From an uncultured bacterium (lineage in GTDB: Bacteria; Cyanobacteriota; Vampirovibrionia; Gastranaerophilales; Gastranaerophilaceae): a stretch of 19,706 nt of DNA. Shown piece after piece: positions 1-7,615 of the stretch. Within the stretch, counting starts at the first letter, position 1. Every line of letters starts with the position of its first letter. Position numbers and translations under genes: made by a program. The stretch lies in the NCBI GenBank assembly GCA_902464375.1, contig CABQIM010000029.1, positions 1-19,706 of the forward strand. Direction: 5' to 3'. The notes below the pieces were generated by a model, which was not told the DNA's origin, searched no databases, and saw only the letters and a list, made by a program, of their open reading frames with translations.

Positions 1-9
1 AACTATACT

Positions 10-1029
10 ATGAAACCTTTTTGCGGAAACGGATGCAACAATCCGGCTCCGCATTCTTATTTTGATAAAACTCAAAGTGTTTCATTCTGTGGGGTTACTG
101 AAAAATTATCTAATAGATTTGCTAAAACACAAAAAGAAATAATCGACGAATTTGTAAAAGATCCTGCTTCAAACTGGGTTGCCGGCAATTTACCAAAAGG
201 TTGGCTTGAAAAAATTTCATATCTTCCAAAAGAGAAGCAAAAAGATGTTCAACAAAAAGTTTTTATGTTGTTTAGAGCAGCCATTAAACATTTAAAACCT
301 TATTGCGCAACAAAAGGAAGCCCGGAATTTAACCAGCACAAAGCTGAGTTAGAAAACAAACGTATAAAAGAAGCTTCTCTCTTTTTAACAAAAGGTCTAA
401 GAAAATTTGGAATACTTCCGGAAACAAATTCGGTAAACTTCAAAAGACTTAAAGTTAGCGGCAGTTATACACAGCGGGGCTATCTTTTAAGAGAAAAAGG
501 CAAAAATCCGACTCTAGATAAATTATTTATCAAGAAGTTTAATAACAAACACAAGCTAAATGGACTAGATGCAGACTACAACGGACCATTTTCGGAGATT
601 GCTCATGGATTATTTCTAAACAAAGAAATTAAAAGCCGATTTATGTGCGATTTTTATTGGGGCGATATGAAAGCCGGCTACCTGGCAGCTGAATATCAAA
701 CTTTACCTAAGAAAACCAGTCCAATTATCAATTTTAAAAATACTTATAAATCAATCAAAGAATTTCTTAACGAATTATATGACACAACGAATATTAAATC
801 GAATGAACTGTTGCGATATGGTATAAAAGCCGGAGAAATGACTGAAGCAGGTTTTAAGCCAGACACAAAAAAAAATATAATTATCGGATTTCTTCAAGCA
901 ATACTTGCAAAACATGGTTTATATCACAATGATTTACACAACCTGAACGCAATTATCGGCTCAAACAAGAATCATAAACCGCTTGTAAAACTCGTTGATA
1001 TCGGTGGACTTTGCCAAAGTTCTAAATAA
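10..1029 (+). CDS. Protein-kinase-fold protein with unknown N-terminal region
   Basis: No family name is recognised, but the elements of a protein-kinase-like fold can be read in the right order. There is a glycine-loop-like GSYTQRGYLL (residues 151-160), a beta3-like LFIKKF with candidate lysine K175 or K176, and a possible helix-C glutamate E196. A catalytic loop HNDLHNLN (306-313) has D308 and N313 in the HxDxxxxN spacing, and a metal-binding VDIGG follows with D330. The protein ends seven residues after that motif, so the usual activation segment and the rest of the C-lobe are missing, as in minimal kinases, lipid/antibiotic-type kinases and some bacterial effectors. The first ~145 residues are Lys-rich with no signal peptide or membrane segment seen. 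The ATG lies 9 bases from the window edge and no in-frame stop precedes it, so the true start may be outside. Its 3' end overlaps the convergent gene by 8 bp. The substrate is unknown; a pseudokinase is possible. Confidence 0.7.
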   Translation: MKPFCGNGCNNPAPHSYFDKTQSVSFCGVTEKLSNRFAKTQKEIIDEFVKDPASNWVAGNLPKGWLEKISYLPKEKQKDVQQKVFMLFRAAIKHLKPYCATKGSPEFNQHKAELENKRIKEASLFLTKGLRKFGILPETNSVNFKRLKVSGSYTQRGYLLREKGKNPTLDKLFIKKFNNKHKLNGLDADYNGPFSEIAHGLFLNKEIKSRFMCDFYWGDMKAGYLAAEYQTLPKKTSPIINFKNTYKSIKEFLNELYDTTNIKSNELLRYGIKAGEMTEAGFKPDTKKNIIIGFLQAILAKHGLYHNDLHNLNAIIGSNKNHKPLVKLVDIGGLCQSSK

Positions 1030-1981
1030 CTTTCGTATACAGCTGTGAAAGGATAAACTCCGTAACTTTCTTTTCCAAATTGCAATTGAAATGTCCATTA
1101 ACCTCTTTTATGAAATAACATGGACTTGTTACGTTTATTTCGATAATTTTTTCATCAATCACATCCAAACCAACTAACGGCAAACCCAATTTAGTTAACT
1201 CTTTAGCAACTGGTTTAAATTTTTCTTTTTCTGTTGGAGTTAATATCGCTTTTATAATATTATTGTCACAGTGCTCACAGAATTTAAAATCATCATTTGA
1301 TGGAAGTTTTTGAACACATACATCCAAAACTTCTTCGCCCAAAAACATTACTCGTTTATCACCAAATTTAGCTTTTGGAATATATTTTTGAACCATAACC
1401 TGCTGTGTTTGGTTTTTCGTCATTGTATTTATAATTACCGCAGTATTTTTATCCCCCTTTTTCAACGTCATAACACCTGCGCCAAAGCAAGCATTTAAGG
1501 GTTTCAAAACAATTTCTTCATTTTGGTTCAAAAATTCAAGGATGTCTGCCTTTGATGAAGTAACGATATTTTCAGGCATTAAATCCAAAAATTTACAAGC
1601 ATGCATTTTTTCATTGAAGTTTCTAATTGCGCTTGGATCATTTAAAATAAGTGTTTTATTTCTATCAACAAAATCAAATATGTAAGTAGCATTGATATAA
1701 TCCAAATCAACCGGCGGATCAGGTCTAAACATTACAAGTATGAAATCATTAATCCTTCTTTGTTGCTCAGACTTGTCATAAAAAATATTACCATCTTTTA
1801 CATAGCTTTCATAACAGTGAGCATACGGAATCCCTTTTTTCAAACACAGTTTGTCAATAGTTGTAATATAAACTTTTTTATTTTCTTGCAATAATTCACG
1901 AATAATCCAAAAATTAGTAACAAGGTTATTAAATTCAAAATATTTTAGTTCTAATCTATCAATAATAAACAGTATATCCAT
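1022..1981 (-). CDS. gshB: Glutathione synthetase-like ATP-grasp ligase (GshB family)
   Basis: The 319 residues align along their length with prokaryotic GshB, the ATP-dependent ligase that joins gamma-glutamylcysteine and glycine. Shared signatures are FRPDPP (85-90), ATYI (98-101), NDPSAIRNFNEK (114-125, the E. coli NKPQSLRDCNEK block), LKPL (159-162), GDKR (207-210), GLDVI (271-275) and the C-terminal metal/substrate block EINVTSP (281-287). Two parts deviate. The small glycine loop after KPL is NACFGAG instead of DGMGGAS. The large lid loop, normally containing RGNLAAGG, is replaced by a stretch with a CEHC motif (235-238). Both loops close over the active site in E. coli GshB, so the substrate may differ from gamma-Glu-Cys. 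The ATG is preceded by AAAGTGGG, a plausible ribosome binding site. No gshA is nearby. The family assignment is firm; the exact reaction is inferred. Confidence 0.85.
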   Translation of the reverse strand: MDILFIIDRLELKYFEFNNLVTNFWIIRELLQENKKVYITTIDKLCLKKGIPYAHCYESYVKDGNIFYDKSEQQRRINDFILVMFRPDPPVDLDYINATYIFDFVDRNKTLILNDPSAIRNFNEKMHACKFLDLMPENIVTSSKADILEFLNQNEEIVLKPLNACFGAGVMTLKKGDKNTAVIINTMTKNQTQQVMVQKYIPKAKFGDKRVMFLGEEVLDVCVQKLPSNDDFKFCEHCDNNIIKAILTPTEKEKFKPVAKELTKLGLPLVGLDVIDEKIIEINVTSPCYFIKEVNGHFNCNLEKKVTEFILSQLYTKVI

Positions 1982-2076
1982 ATTTACCCACTTTCTATTG
2001 TTAGATTACTACTTAAAGGAAATTGTTCAATAAACACAAAGATAATTCGTTGTAACAATTCTTAATAAAATAGTGT

Positions 2077-2120
2077 AAAAAAAGCAAAAAAATTTTTCTT
2101 TAAGTGTTAATATATATACA
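2077..2120 (+). promoter_or_regulatory. Candidate promoter region with A-tracts
   Basis: Two runs of seven A (2077-2083, 2086-2092) followed by T5 lie just upstream of TGTTAATAT (2105-2113), which reads as a TGn extended -10. TATACA at 2115-2120 is an alternative -10. The A-tracts could act as an UP element or a bent region. This is the only gene-free DNA in front of the glycine-zipper protein gene. No good -35 is visible, so the exact hexamers are uncertain. Confidence 0.4.
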
Positions 2121-2155
2121 AACAAAGTGTGTAAAATTTTAAGAAAGGTAGAATT

Positions 2156-3043
2156 ATGTCAGTAGACGCAATTAATGGAGCAAATGCTCAACAACAACCT
2201 CAAAAACACAGTGCATTACCTGGTGCAATTACAAGCGGTATAGGTCTTGGTGTAGTAGGTGCTGGTGCTGGTTACTTTTTAGGTGGCAAAAGACCAACTT
2301 TAGAACAAGTATTTGAACAAACACCTGATACTTTCACTAAAAAAGAAGTTACAGAAAAAGATGCAGAAGCTGCTAAAAAATTACAAGATGCAGTGCATGA
2401 AGTAGATACATCTACTAAAGCAGAACGAAAAGCTAGCCTAGATGCAAGCAAAAAAATTGCAGATGAAGTTAACAAACAAACTGTTGACAAACAAGTAGAA
2501 AAACAGACTGCAATTGATAATGCAAGAAAAGCATTAGAAGAAAAAGAAGTTGAAATTGATGGCAATAAATTTAAACAAGCAGAAGTAAAACAAGAATTAT
2601 TAGAGGCTAGAAAGGCTGTCAACTCTGCAAAAACTGATGAAGAAAAAAAAGCAGCTAAAGATTTGTTAGAAGAAGCTGAAAAGAAAGTACAAGCTTTCAA
2701 AGAAGGCACAAAAGACGAACGCAAAGCATTCGCAGAAGCTAAAAAAGATTTAGCAACTGCTAAAAGAACAAAATTTGATAATGCAGCTAAAGTAGCAGAT
2801 TCTGCAGAAAAGAAACTTGTTGATGCTGCAGAAGATGCTAGTAAAAAATTAACAGAAGCTGTTAACAACAAAAGAACAGAACTTTTAGCTAAAGACGAAA
2901 TCAAACAAGCTTTCGAAAAAATCAAAGATGCTTTACCAAAAGAAGGAAAAGGCAAAATGGCAATGATTGCAGGTGGTATTGCAGCTGCAGTTGGTTTAAT
3001 CGGCGGTTATTTGATGAACAGCGGACACAGCGACAAAGCATAA
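2156..3043 (+). CDS. Ala/Lys/Glu-rich helical protein with two glycine-zipper ends
   Basis: Not a named family that I recognise. The 295-residue protein has a hydrophobic glycine-rich segment near the N-terminus (about 20-43) and another near the C-terminus (about 268-287, containing GGIAAAVGLIGG). Between them lie about 200 charged residues dominated by A, K, E, D and Q with almost no glycine or proline, which should form long helices or a coiled coil. No cleavable signal peptide is seen; the N-terminus is polar and Gln-rich. Codon use is narrow (GCA, AAA, GAA), which, with the isolated promoter, an AGAAAGG ribosome binding site and a strong terminator, suggests a highly expressed single-gene unit. 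A membrane-spanning or membrane-tethering structural role is inferred from architecture only. The long minus-strand open frame inside it (2272-2955) is a Ser/Ala-rich shadow. Confidence 0.8.
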   Translation: MSVDAINGANAQQQPQKHSALPGAITSGIGLGVVGAGAGYFLGGKRPTLEQVFEQTPDTFTKKEVTEKDAEAAKKLQDAVHEVDTSTKAERKASLDASKKIADEVNKQTVDKQVEKQTAIDNARKALEEKEVEIDGNKFKQAEVKQELLEARKAVNSAKTDEEKKAAKDLLEEAEKKVQAFKEGTKDERKAFAEAKKDLATAKRTKFDNAAKVADSAEKKLVDAAEDASKKLTEAVNNKRTELLAKDEIKQAFEKIKDALPKEGKGKMAMIAGGIAAAVGLIGGYLMNSGHSDKA

Positions 3044-3063
3044 TTTTACACTATGATATAAAC

Positions 3064-3098
3064 AAAAAATCGACTGCCATAAGACAGTCGATTTTTTT
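3064..3098. terminator. Bidirectional Rho-independent terminator
   Basis: A perfect 13-bp inverted repeat, AAAAAATCGACTG (3064-3076) and CAGTCGATTTTTT (3085-3097), flanks an 8-base loop. Read on either strand it gives a hairpin with a GC-containing core followed by a U-run. It sits between the 3' ends of two convergent genes (stops at 3043 and 3113), so it can end both transcripts. Confidence 0.93.
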
Positions 3099-3112
3099 AT
3101 GTATGTATTTTA

Positions 3113-3778
3113 TTACCCATTAACCTTGTTCGGATCGAGAATTACACAATTTGAATTATTTATTTGCATTAACTGCATAAATCTTTGTAAATCAGCTTGG
3201 ATTTCTGGGAATGTATTGTAATGCATTGGAATAACCGTTTGCGCACCAATCCAATCAGCTGCTACAGCTGCATGCTCAACATCCATTGTGTAATTTCCAC
3301 CAACAGGCAATAATGCAATGTTTGGTCTATATAGCTCTTTCAATGTTTTCATCTCGCTTGTTAAACAAGTGTCACCGGCATGATAAATTTTTACACCTTC
3401 AATATCAAAAATTATACCGGCAGCCTCTCCAGCGTATCTGCCATCAGGCAAAGAACTCGAATGAAAAGCCGGAACAAAAACAACTCTACCCCAATCATAA
3501 TTAATCCAACCGCCAAATCCAACTGAACGAACCTTACAACCCTGCTCCTTCAAATAATTTGCCAGTTCAAATGCTGCAGTAATTGTAGCATCTTTCTCCT
3601 TTGCAATTTCAATTGCCTCTCCCAAGTGATCTCCATGTGCATGTGTTACAAAAATATCTGTAATATTTCTTTCATGCCAATTATAATTTGGGTTTATACT
3701 AACATATGGGTCAACCAAAATTGAACGCTCCTTCAGTGCGAATTCAAATGCACTGTGTCCGATATACTTCAAATCCAT
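3113..3778 (-). CDS. UPF0173-type metal-dependent hydrolase (metallo-beta-lactamase fold)
   Basis: A 221-residue compact metallo-beta-lactamase-fold protein matching the UPF0173/YtkL-like family in length and motifs. Visible are the opening LKYIGHSAFEF, the metal-binding HAHGDH (46-51), H106 in AFHSSS, HAGDT (134-138) with the bridging aspartate D137, and the C-terminal histidine H186 in PMHYNTFP. The family is probably a two-metal hydrolase whose physiological substrate is not established. The start was set at 3778 rather than 3829 because AGGAGA lies 7 bases before this ATG and the family begins with this M-x-[IL]-x-Y-[IL]-G-H pattern; the upstream 17 residues have no ribosome binding site and would run into the promoter region. 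It is transcribed divergently from ribD and ends at the shared terminator. Confidence 0.9.
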   Translation of the reverse strand: MDLKYIGHSAFEFALKERSILVDPYVSINPNYNWHERNITDIFVTHAHGDHLGEAIEIAKEKDATITAAFELANYLKEQGCKVRSVGFGGWINYDWGRVVFVPAFHSSSLPDGRYAGEAAGIIFDIEGVKIYHAGDTCLTSEMKTLKELYRPNIALLPVGGNYTMDVEHAAVAADWIGAQTVIPMHYNTFPEIQADLQRFMQLMQINNSNCVILDPNKVNG

Positions 3779-3785
3779 AAGTTTT

Positions 3786-3791
3786 TCTCCT
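3786..3791 (-). promoter_or_regulatory. Ribosome binding site that fixes the hydrolase start
   Basis: On the minus strand AGGAGA sits 7 bases before the ATG at 3778. It rules in the shorter 221-residue product over the frame that opens at 3829. Confidence 0.8.
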
Positions 3792-3802
3792 AAAATTAAA
3801 TA

Positions 3803-3830
3803 TTTACTATAACATAATTTATTATACAAT
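3803..3830 (+). promoter_or_regulatory. Candidate ribD promoter giving a leaderless mRNA
   Basis: TTTACT (3803-3808, 4 of 6 to the -35 consensus), a 16-bp spacer and TACAAT (3825-3830, 5 of 6 to the -10 consensus) lie directly before ribD. Only 6 bases separate the -10 from the ATG at 3837, so transcription should begin at or next to the start codon. There is no Shine-Dalgarno sequence, which fits a leaderless mRNA. Confidence 0.5.
3821..3826 (-). promoter_or_regulatory. Candidate -10 of the UPF0173 hydrolase gene
   Basis: A perfect TATAAT on the minus strand lies about 43 bases before the hydrolase start, leaving room for a short leader with its AGGAGA site. It shares two bases with the plus-strand -10 proposed for ribD. 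A weak -35-like TTCATA is at 3843-3848 on the minus strand. Confidence 0.45.
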
Positions 3831-3836
3831 ATAAAT

Positions 3837-4877
3837 ATGAATTATGAAAACTACATGAAAAAATGCATAGCACTAGCTAAAAACGGAGAAGGTTTAACTT
3901 CCCCAAACCCTCTTGTTGGATGTATTGTACTCGATAAAAACAATAATGAAATATCAACCGGTTACCATCACAAATATGGAGAAAACCACGCAGAACGCGA
4001 TGCTCTTTTAAAATTGCACAACGGAGAAGAAAAAGATGGCACCTTAGTTGTTAATCTTGAGCCATGTTCACATTATGGAAAAACTCCACCATGTGCTGAT
4101 TTGATTATCGAAAGAGGCTTGAAAAAAGTTATAATTGGAATGCAAGATGTTAACCCCATAGTTGCCGGCAATGGAATTAGAAAACTTCAAAAAGCAGGAA
4201 TAGAAGTCATATCCGGAGTTTTAGAAAACGAATGCAAAGCCTTAAATGAGATTTTTATAAAAAATATGACTCTCAACAAAACTTTTATTGCTATTAAAAC
4301 AGCAACAACACTCGACGGTAAAACTGCAACCCAAAGTGGTTCATCCAAATGGATAACTTCAAAATTAGCAAGAGAAGAAGTAAAAAAAATAAGAAACCGC
4401 TATGATGCAATAATGACATCATCAACAACAATTCTTGCAGACAACCCAACTATGCTTCACAGAAAAAAAATAATTCTTGACAGAACCTTAAAAACTAATC
4501 TTGAAGCTCCAATCTATAAAGATGGTGAAATTTATCTTTTCAATGAAACACTTGACATGTTTGAAGGAGGAGTAAATTTCATAAAAACTCCGGTAAAAGA
4601 AGATAAATTGGATTTAGAATTTGTTTTTGAAAAAGCTTATGAACTGGGGATAAAAAGTATTTTAATTGAAAGTGGCGGGCATTTAGCCGGTTCATCCTTA
4701 AAATATGCCGATAAAATATATCATTTTATTGCACCAAAAATCACTGGTGACAATGCTTCACTCTCTTGTTTTACTTTTCAAAAAATAGATAACATTAATA
4801 AAAGTTTGAATTTTAAAATTAGCGATATACAACAATTTGAGCCGGATATTTTACTAACTTACTACCCTATTCAATGA
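3837..4877 (+). CDS. ribD: Riboflavin biosynthesis bifunctional deaminase/reductase RibD
   Basis: RibD carries out two successive steps of riboflavin synthesis in the cytosol: deamination of the 2,5-diaminopyrimidine phosphoribosyl compound, then NADPH reduction of its ribosyl side chain. The N-terminal deaminase (1-145) shows SPNPLVGC (22-29), the zinc-binding HAE (51-53) and EPCSHYGKTPPC with C77 and C86, all intact. The reductase (146-346) shows TLDGKTA (158-164), WIT (172-174) and the IESGGHLAGS block. The protein is slightly short (346 residues, usually about 360-370) because the stretch between ADNPTMLHR and KIILD is reduced. The start matches E. coli RibD exactly although no Shine-Dalgarno is present. 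No other rib gene is in the window, so it is outside a rib operon. Its 3' end overlaps dnaX tail to tail by 11 bp. Confidence 0.96.
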   Translation: MNYENYMKKCIALAKNGEGLTSPNPLVGCIVLDKNNNEISTGYHHKYGENHAERDALLKLHNGEEKDGTLVVNLEPCSHYGKTPPCADLIIERGLKKVIIGMQDVNPIVAGNGIRKLQKAGIEVISGVLENECKALNEIFIKNMTLNKTFIAIKTATTLDGKTATQSGSSKWITSKLAREEVKKIRNRYDAIMTSSTTILADNPTMLHRKKIILDRTLKTNLEAPIYKDGEIYLFNETLDMFEGGVNFIKTPVKEDKLDLEFVFEKAYELGIKSILIESGGHLAGSSLKYADKIYHFIAPKITGDNASLSCFTFQKIDNINKSLNFKISDIQQFEPDILLTYYPIQ

Positions 4878-6777
4878 CTTTTCCATCAAAAAGTTCCATA
4901 ACCATATTAACATTATCTGAATGCAATGAGGCTTCTATCTTTGACGCTGAATCTATTTTCACTGGCTTTGCAACTTCTTTACGAAGCTCTTCAACCTCCT
5001 CTGATCCAATTTCAGAAGTTTTTTCAACAGGCTTCATAACCGGAGAAGGATTTAATTGTGGTTTGGGCTGAGATTGCCTGGCCGGCTGTGCAGAAATTGC
5101 ACTAGGCTTCACTTGTGTATCATCCGGATGAGGAAGACGAACAACCACATTTGAATTTGATTGTCCAAACAAACTATCCAATGCTTCAATAATTGCTTGT
5201 TTTTTGCTCCCACTTTGAACTTGATTTAAGAAAATTTCATTTTTCATTGATAAAACAGTTTCGCCTGGTTCTATTTTTATTGGATTTGCCCACTGTTTCA
5301 AAAGCGCTCTTGTTGGCGGACTTTGAATTAAAGTCAACAATTGTCCCCACAAAACAGAAATATCACCACTATCAAGCGGTTTTGATTTTGGCATTGGAGA
5401 AAAGTCTTCACTTGTATTCTGTGGTTGAGGAGCAGCTTGAACATTTTGCTCTGTCGTTTTTGAAATGTGAGTTGGAGCCTGTGAAACAGGTTTAGTCGCT
5501 GTCGGTTGTGCTTTTTCTACCTCTTTTTGCATCGCGATATCAGGTTTTGCGTGTCCGATTTCAGGTTTCATAACCGGTGACGGTGCAGTTTTATAAGTTG
5601 CAACTTTCACAGGTTGAACAGCACCACCTTCTAATCTTGCAATTCTGTTTTGCAACTCTACAAGTGAGGTATTTTCTGTTAAATTCGCTAAATCAATAAT
5701 AGCAACTTCAAGCCACAAACGAGGATTATTCGTAAGTTTTACCTCTTTTATGTATTCTGCACACTTGTCTATCAAAAATACAATTTGATGAGTTTCCAAA
5801 TTTTCTGTCTGAGCAGTCAATGCTTTAACCTGAGCGTCGTTCGCTTGTGTAAGTTCAAAAGCAATTTCTTTACGACAATTTTTGATAATTAAAAGATTTT
5901 TCAAATAGTCCATTAAGTTTGTCAAAATCTGAACTGGCTCATTTCCTGAGTTGTAAATCTTTTCCAAGTCTTCAATTGCACCTTGCGGGTTTGAATTAAC
6001 AATTTTATCAGCAAGAGAATTAAGTGTGTCAAAAGACAAACGCCCCAAAAGATTATTGATATCATCTGTTGAAATAGCTTCTTCACCATCAAGTACACTC
6101 AACTGATCTAAAAGAGCGATACTGTCACGCATTCCACCAGCAGAATTTTTAGCAATCGTGAATAGTGCATCATCTGTTATATTAATTTTTTCATTATCAG
6201 CGATATAACGAAGATGTTTCACAATATCGTCAGTTGTAATTCGTTTAAAATCAAACCTTTGGCAACGACTTTTGATGGTATCCAAAACCTTATGAACTTC
6301 TGTTGTTGCAAGAATAAATATAACATTTTTTGGTGGCTCTTCAAGAGTTTTTAATAACGCATTAAAAGCAGTAGTTGATAGCATGTGAACTTCGTCTATG
6401 ATATAGATTTTGTATCTACTGTTCACAGGAGCATACATTACCTTTTCTAAAATATTTTGTGCATCTTCAACTTTTCTGTTACTTGCAGCATCAATTTCAA
6501 TTACGTCCATCGGAGTGGAATTTGTAATATCAATACAGTTTTCGCAAACTCCACACGGATTTATCGTTGGACCTTCTTTACAGTTCAAAGATTTTGCAAA
6601 AATACGAGCAGTTGATGTTTTCCCCGTTCCACGAGGACCTGTAAAAAGATACGCATGCGAGATTTTATCAAGCTCTATCGCATTTCTTAAAGCTTTTTTT
6701 ATATGTTCTTGTCCGACAACTTCTTCAAGTTTTTGCGGACGATATTTCCTGTACAAAGGTATATATTTTTCGTTCAT
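4867..6777 (-). CDS. dnaX: DNA polymerase III subunit tau/gamma
   Basis: DnaX is the motor of the clamp loader that places the sliding clamp on primed DNA. The sequence shows the YRKYRP opening (9-14), Walker A GPRGTGKT (47-54), a four-cysteine zinc module (C66, C75, C78, C81), Walker B IIDEVHML (126-133), TLEEPP (144-149) and the SRC sensor motif (170-172). Domain III extends to about residue 370, then a Pro/Gln/Lys-rich linker (about 385-470 and 545-600) precedes and follows a folded tau-like region (about 465-545). The linker repeats the phrase SPVMKP twice. At 636 residues it is a full tau-size product; I see no convincing slippage heptamer for making a shorter gamma form. The ATG has no Shine-Dalgarno and an extended -10 lies 6 bases upstream. 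It is divergent from the LD-carboxypeptidase gene and convergent with ribD. Confidence 0.97.
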   Translation of the reverse strand: MNEKYIPLYRKYRPQKLEEVVGQEHIKKALRNAIELDKISHAYLFTGPRGTGKTSTARIFAKSLNCKEGPTINPCGVCENCIDITNSTPMDVIEIDAASNRKVEDAQNILEKVMYAPVNSRYKIYIIDEVHMLSTTAFNALLKTLEEPPKNVIFILATTEVHKVLDTIKSRCQRFDFKRITTDDIVKHLRYIADNEKINITDDALFTIAKNSAGGMRDSIALLDQLSVLDGEEAISTDDINNLLGRLSFDTLNSLADKIVNSNPQGAIEDLEKIYNSGNEPVQILTNLMDYLKNLLIIKNCRKEIAFELTQANDAQVKALTAQTENLETHQIVFLIDKCAEYIKEVKLTNNPRLWLEVAIIDLANLTENTSLVELQNRIARLEGGAVQPVKVATYKTAPSPVMKPEIGHAKPDIAMQKEVEKAQPTATKPVSQAPTHISKTTEQNVQAAPQPQNTSEDFSPMPKSKPLDSGDISVLWGQLLTLIQSPPTRALLKQWANPIKIEPGETVLSMKNEIFLNQVQSGSKKQAIIEALDSLFGQSNSNVVVRLPHPDDTQVKPSAISAQPARQSQPKPQLNPSPVMKPVEKTSEIGSEEVEELRKEVAKPVKIDSASKIEASLHSDNVNMVMELFDGKVIE

Positions 6778-6782
6778 GGTAA

Positions 6783-6788
6783 TATGAT
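6783..6788 (+). promoter_or_regulatory. Candidate -10 of the LD-carboxypeptidase gene
   Basis: TATGAT (5 of 6) lies 29 bases before the carboxypeptidase ATG and overlaps the minus-strand -10 of dnaX almost completely, because the core is nearly self-complementary. No good -35 is seen. Confidence 0.35.
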
Positions 6789-6792
6789 AACA
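6784..6792 (-). promoter_or_regulatory. Candidate extended -10 for a leaderless dnaX mRNA
   Basis: On the minus strand TGTTATCAT combines a TGn extension with TATCAT (5 of 6 to TATAAT). Six bases separate it from the dnaX ATG, the same spacing as at ribD, and no Shine-Dalgarno is present. Confidence 0.45.
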
Positions 6793-6817
6793 TAATTATG
6801 AGAATTATGGGGAAAAT

Positions 6818-7615
6818 ATGAACATTATTAAGCCGGCATTATTGAAAAAAGGGGATACAATCGGAATTTTGGCTCCATCAGGTGCGATGGGTGAAGATGA
6901 TACAAATCTTAAACGAGGGATAAAATTCTTTGAGGACAGAGGTTTTAGGGTAAAACTTGCAAAAAACATTTATTCTCAAAATCGCTATCTTGCAGGTTCT
7001 GATGAAGAACGACTTGAAGCTTTGCACAATATGTTTTTAGACCAATCCATAAATGCGATAATTGCCCTCAGGGGCGGTTATGGCGCTATCCGCCTGATTA
7101 ACAAAATTGATTATAACATAATTAGAGAAAATCCAAAGATTTTTTGCGGATATTCAGATATTACGGCATTAAATGCAATGTTTTTGAAACGTGCCGGTTT
7201 ATCAACTTTTTCAGGTCCTATGATTTTGAGCGATTTTGGTCAAGAAACTCTTTGTGATTATACAATAGATAAATTCTTTCAAACTGTTCAGCAAGGGAAA
7301 TTTGATTATGAAGGCCGTTTTTGGGGCGGCAATCTTGCAACTCTTGTTTCACTCTGTGGACAGGACTTTATTCCTGATTTTAAATTTACTTTGTTTTTAG
7401 AAGATTTAAACGAGCCGCCATACAAAATCGATAAAATGGTAACACAATTATTCAATATTGAAAAATTACGTAAAAATGTGGAAGCTGTTGCAATTGGAGA
7501 TTTTTTAGATATTGAAGAAGATATAAATTACATTTTTGAAGAACTAAAAGTTCCACTCATCAAAAACTTTCCTGCTTCGCATTCCCCCCAAAAAGCTACA
7601 ATTCCGATTGGATAA
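6818..7615 (+). CDS. LD-carboxypeptidase, peptidase family S66 (short C-terminus)
   Basis: S66 enzymes cleave L,D-peptide bonds, usually releasing the terminal D-Ala from murein tetrapeptides during cell-wall recycling; MccF-type members instead cleave the antibiotic microcin C7. Visible features are the opening LLKKGDTIGILAPSG (8-22), RGGYG (85-89), the nucleophile S113 in GYSD, the GGNLATL block (170-176), E195 in FLED and H255 near the end. S113, E195 and H255 form the family's Ser-Glu-His triad. The protein stops immediately after the conserved PIG (263-265), where relatives continue for about 20-30 residues, so it is 265 residues long against a usual ~300. GGGG with 5-base spacing precedes the ATG. 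It is a single gene, divergent from dnaX. Whether it is LdcA-like or MccF-like cannot be settled here. Confidence 0.9.
   Translation: MNIIKPALLKKGDTIGILAPSGAMGEDDTNLKRGIKFFEDRGFRVKLAKNIYSQNRYLAGSDEERLEALHNMFLDQSINAIIALRGGYGAIRLINKIDYNIIRENPKIFCGYSDITALNAMFLKRAGLSTFSGPMILSDFGQETLCDYTIDKFFQTVQQGKFDYEGRFWGGNLATLVSLCGQDFIPDFKFTLFLEDLNEPPYKIDKMVTQLFNIEKLRKNVEAVAIGDFLDIEEDINYIFEELKVPLIKNFPASHSPQKATIPIG

Noticed and set aside
2272..2955. Long minus-strand open frame opposite the glycine-zipper protein
   Set aside because: It is a Ser/Ala/Leu-rich shadow created by the biased GCA/AAA/GAA codons of the real gene; it has no convincing start context.
3779..3829. N-terminal extension of the UPF0173 hydrolase
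   Set aside because: No ribosome binding site, overlaps the promoter region, and the family start matches the ATG at 3778.
5505..5535. Possible programmed frameshift site in dnaX
   Set aside because: The A5 runs here are not in the phase needed for a slippery heptamer (codons are CAA AAA GAG and GAA AAA GCA) and no strong stimulating hairpin is evident.
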